Assembly: GCA_020058465.1 (NCBI GenBank)
Contig: JAGVDZ010000198.1
Span: forward strand, 1-5,227
DNA: 5,227 bases
Direction of reading: 5' to 3'
Source of the DNA: Parachlamydiales bacterium
GTDB lineage: Bacteria; Chlamydiota; Chlamydiia; Chlamydiales; SM23-39
The position numbers and the translations under genes are program-made. This document shows, piece by piece, positions 4,717 through 5,227 of the stretch; position 1 is the stretch's first letter; the number at the start of each line of letters is the position of its first letter. The notes below the pieces were generated by a model that was given only the letters and a program-made list of their open reading frames with translations, was not told where the DNA came from and did no database searches.

Positions 4717-5227
4717 TTGAGCATCCTTAATAAGAAGCTGGATGCTGGTCTTGTTGAGGAAGTCATTGATCCGCGGTGTGAATGCCACGAGAATAGGGCA
4801 GTTTTTCCTTCTTAAATAGTGTCTTTTAGGGGCGAGATTAAATCCGATCCCCTCGAGGATCCTTTCTTTTTGTTCTAAGTAGAATTTGAGATGCAGTTGG
4901 CCGACGATTTTAGGAGGCCACAATTGTGTGGCATTTGTGTACAGCAAAGGTGGTGGATTGTTGTGCCCATAGGGTTCCAAAAGGGCTAATGACTCGATGA
5001 AATCAAAGTTGAGCTCTTCAAAGAGAATGTGGGCGTCGAGCTGCAGCTTCGGTTGAATATGAGCCTTTTTGAGGATTTGATCGGCAGTTTCGATGAATTT
5101 TGCTTCAAATAGAGGTAGATTCTCTTTTCGAATGGTCAATCCTGCAGCAAAGTCGTGGCCTCCAAAATTTTCAAGAAGGTCTTGATGTTTTTCTAGGAAG
5201 GGGAGAAGTGAAAATTCAGGGATGGTA
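4705..5227 (-). CDS. recJ: Single-stranded-DNA-specific exonuclease RecJ, C-terminal part (5' end beyond window)
   Basis: RecJ degrades single-stranded DNA 5' to 3' in recombination and mismatch or base-excision repair in the cytoplasm. The window shows about 174 C-terminal residues; the DHH catalytic motifs lie beyond the right edge. The frame is open through 5227 and continues the family without break: TIPEFSLLPFLEKHQDLLENF, then GGHDFAAGLTI, the DHHA1 signature that contacts the nucleic acid. The OB-fold domain follows, with ESLALLEPYGHNNPPP (family form PFGxGNPxP; here the second G is N) and a final strand SIQLLIKDAQLTN. A TTG at 5139 is inside the GGH-AAG motif and is not a start. The TAA (4707-4705) lies inside the last codons of euo, so the genes converge and overlap by 12 bp. 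Confidence 0.94.
   Translation of the reverse strand, partial: TIPEFSLLPFLEKHQDLLENFGGHDFAAGLTIRKENLPLFEAKFIETADQILKKAHIQPKLQLDAHILFEELNFDFIESLALLEPYGHNNPPPLLYTNATQLWPPKIVGQLHLKFYLEQKERILEGIGFNLAPKRHYLRRKNCPILVAFTPRINDFLNKTSIQLLIKDAQLTN

Noticed and set aside
5137..5139. TTG as the start codon of a separate 144-residue protein
   Set aside because: The frame is open upstream to the window edge, and the codon falls inside the GGHDFAAGLTI motif of RecJ, so it is internal.

Overview
The window looks like chromosomal DNA from a member of the phylum Chlamydiae, probably an environmental (Parachlamydiales-like) lineage. The best evidence is a clear Euo homologue, a DNA-binding regulator that I know only from chlamydiae. 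It sits beside a tail-specific protease of the chlamydial CT441 type and the end of recJ. In Chlamydia trachomatis, tsp (CT441), euo (CT446) and recJ (CT447) lie in the same neighbourhood, so this is recognisable but rearranged synteny. Family assignments come from reading motifs by eye; no database search was run.

Layout, left to right. Positions 1-231 (+) are the 3' end of an unrecognised gene. Positions 286-1922 hold a complete-looking IS66-family insertion sequence with one transposase gene on the minus strand, bounded by imperfect inverted repeats of about 45 bp that begin GTAAC. The IS lies between two convergent genes. Its flanks carry complementary copies of a roughly 20-bp sequence, so it may have landed in the loop of an older intergenic hairpin.

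The tail-specific protease gene (tsp, minus strand, start at 3866) follows. It has a signal peptide, a PDZ domain and an intact Ser/Lys/Gln catalytic set. Its reading frame leaves the expected path at a run of seven G (seven C on the coding strand) at 2220-2226 and stops at 2049. The -1 frame continues for 85 codons to 1963 with a convincing Tsp-like C-terminus, so the gene carries a single-base frameshift, real or artefactual.

Positions 3867-4269 are an AT-rich divergent intergenic region between tsp and euo. It contains candidate promoters for both genes, a 41-bp palindrome just before tsp, a perfect 15-bp AT palindrome and a GC-rich hairpin in the euo leader. euo (4270-4716, +) encodes a small protein made of two homologous helix-turn-helix units. 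Its 3' end overlaps by 12 bp the 3' end of recJ (minus strand, 4705 to beyond the right edge).

Working together: Euo represses late genes in C. trachomatis, and Tsp has been linked there to the developmental cycle, so a shared divergent control region for the two is notable. RecJ is a housekeeping repair exonuclease. I found no RNA gene, CRISPR array or defence system. The most unusual items are the tsp frameshift, the palindromes between tsp and euo, and the position of the IS.
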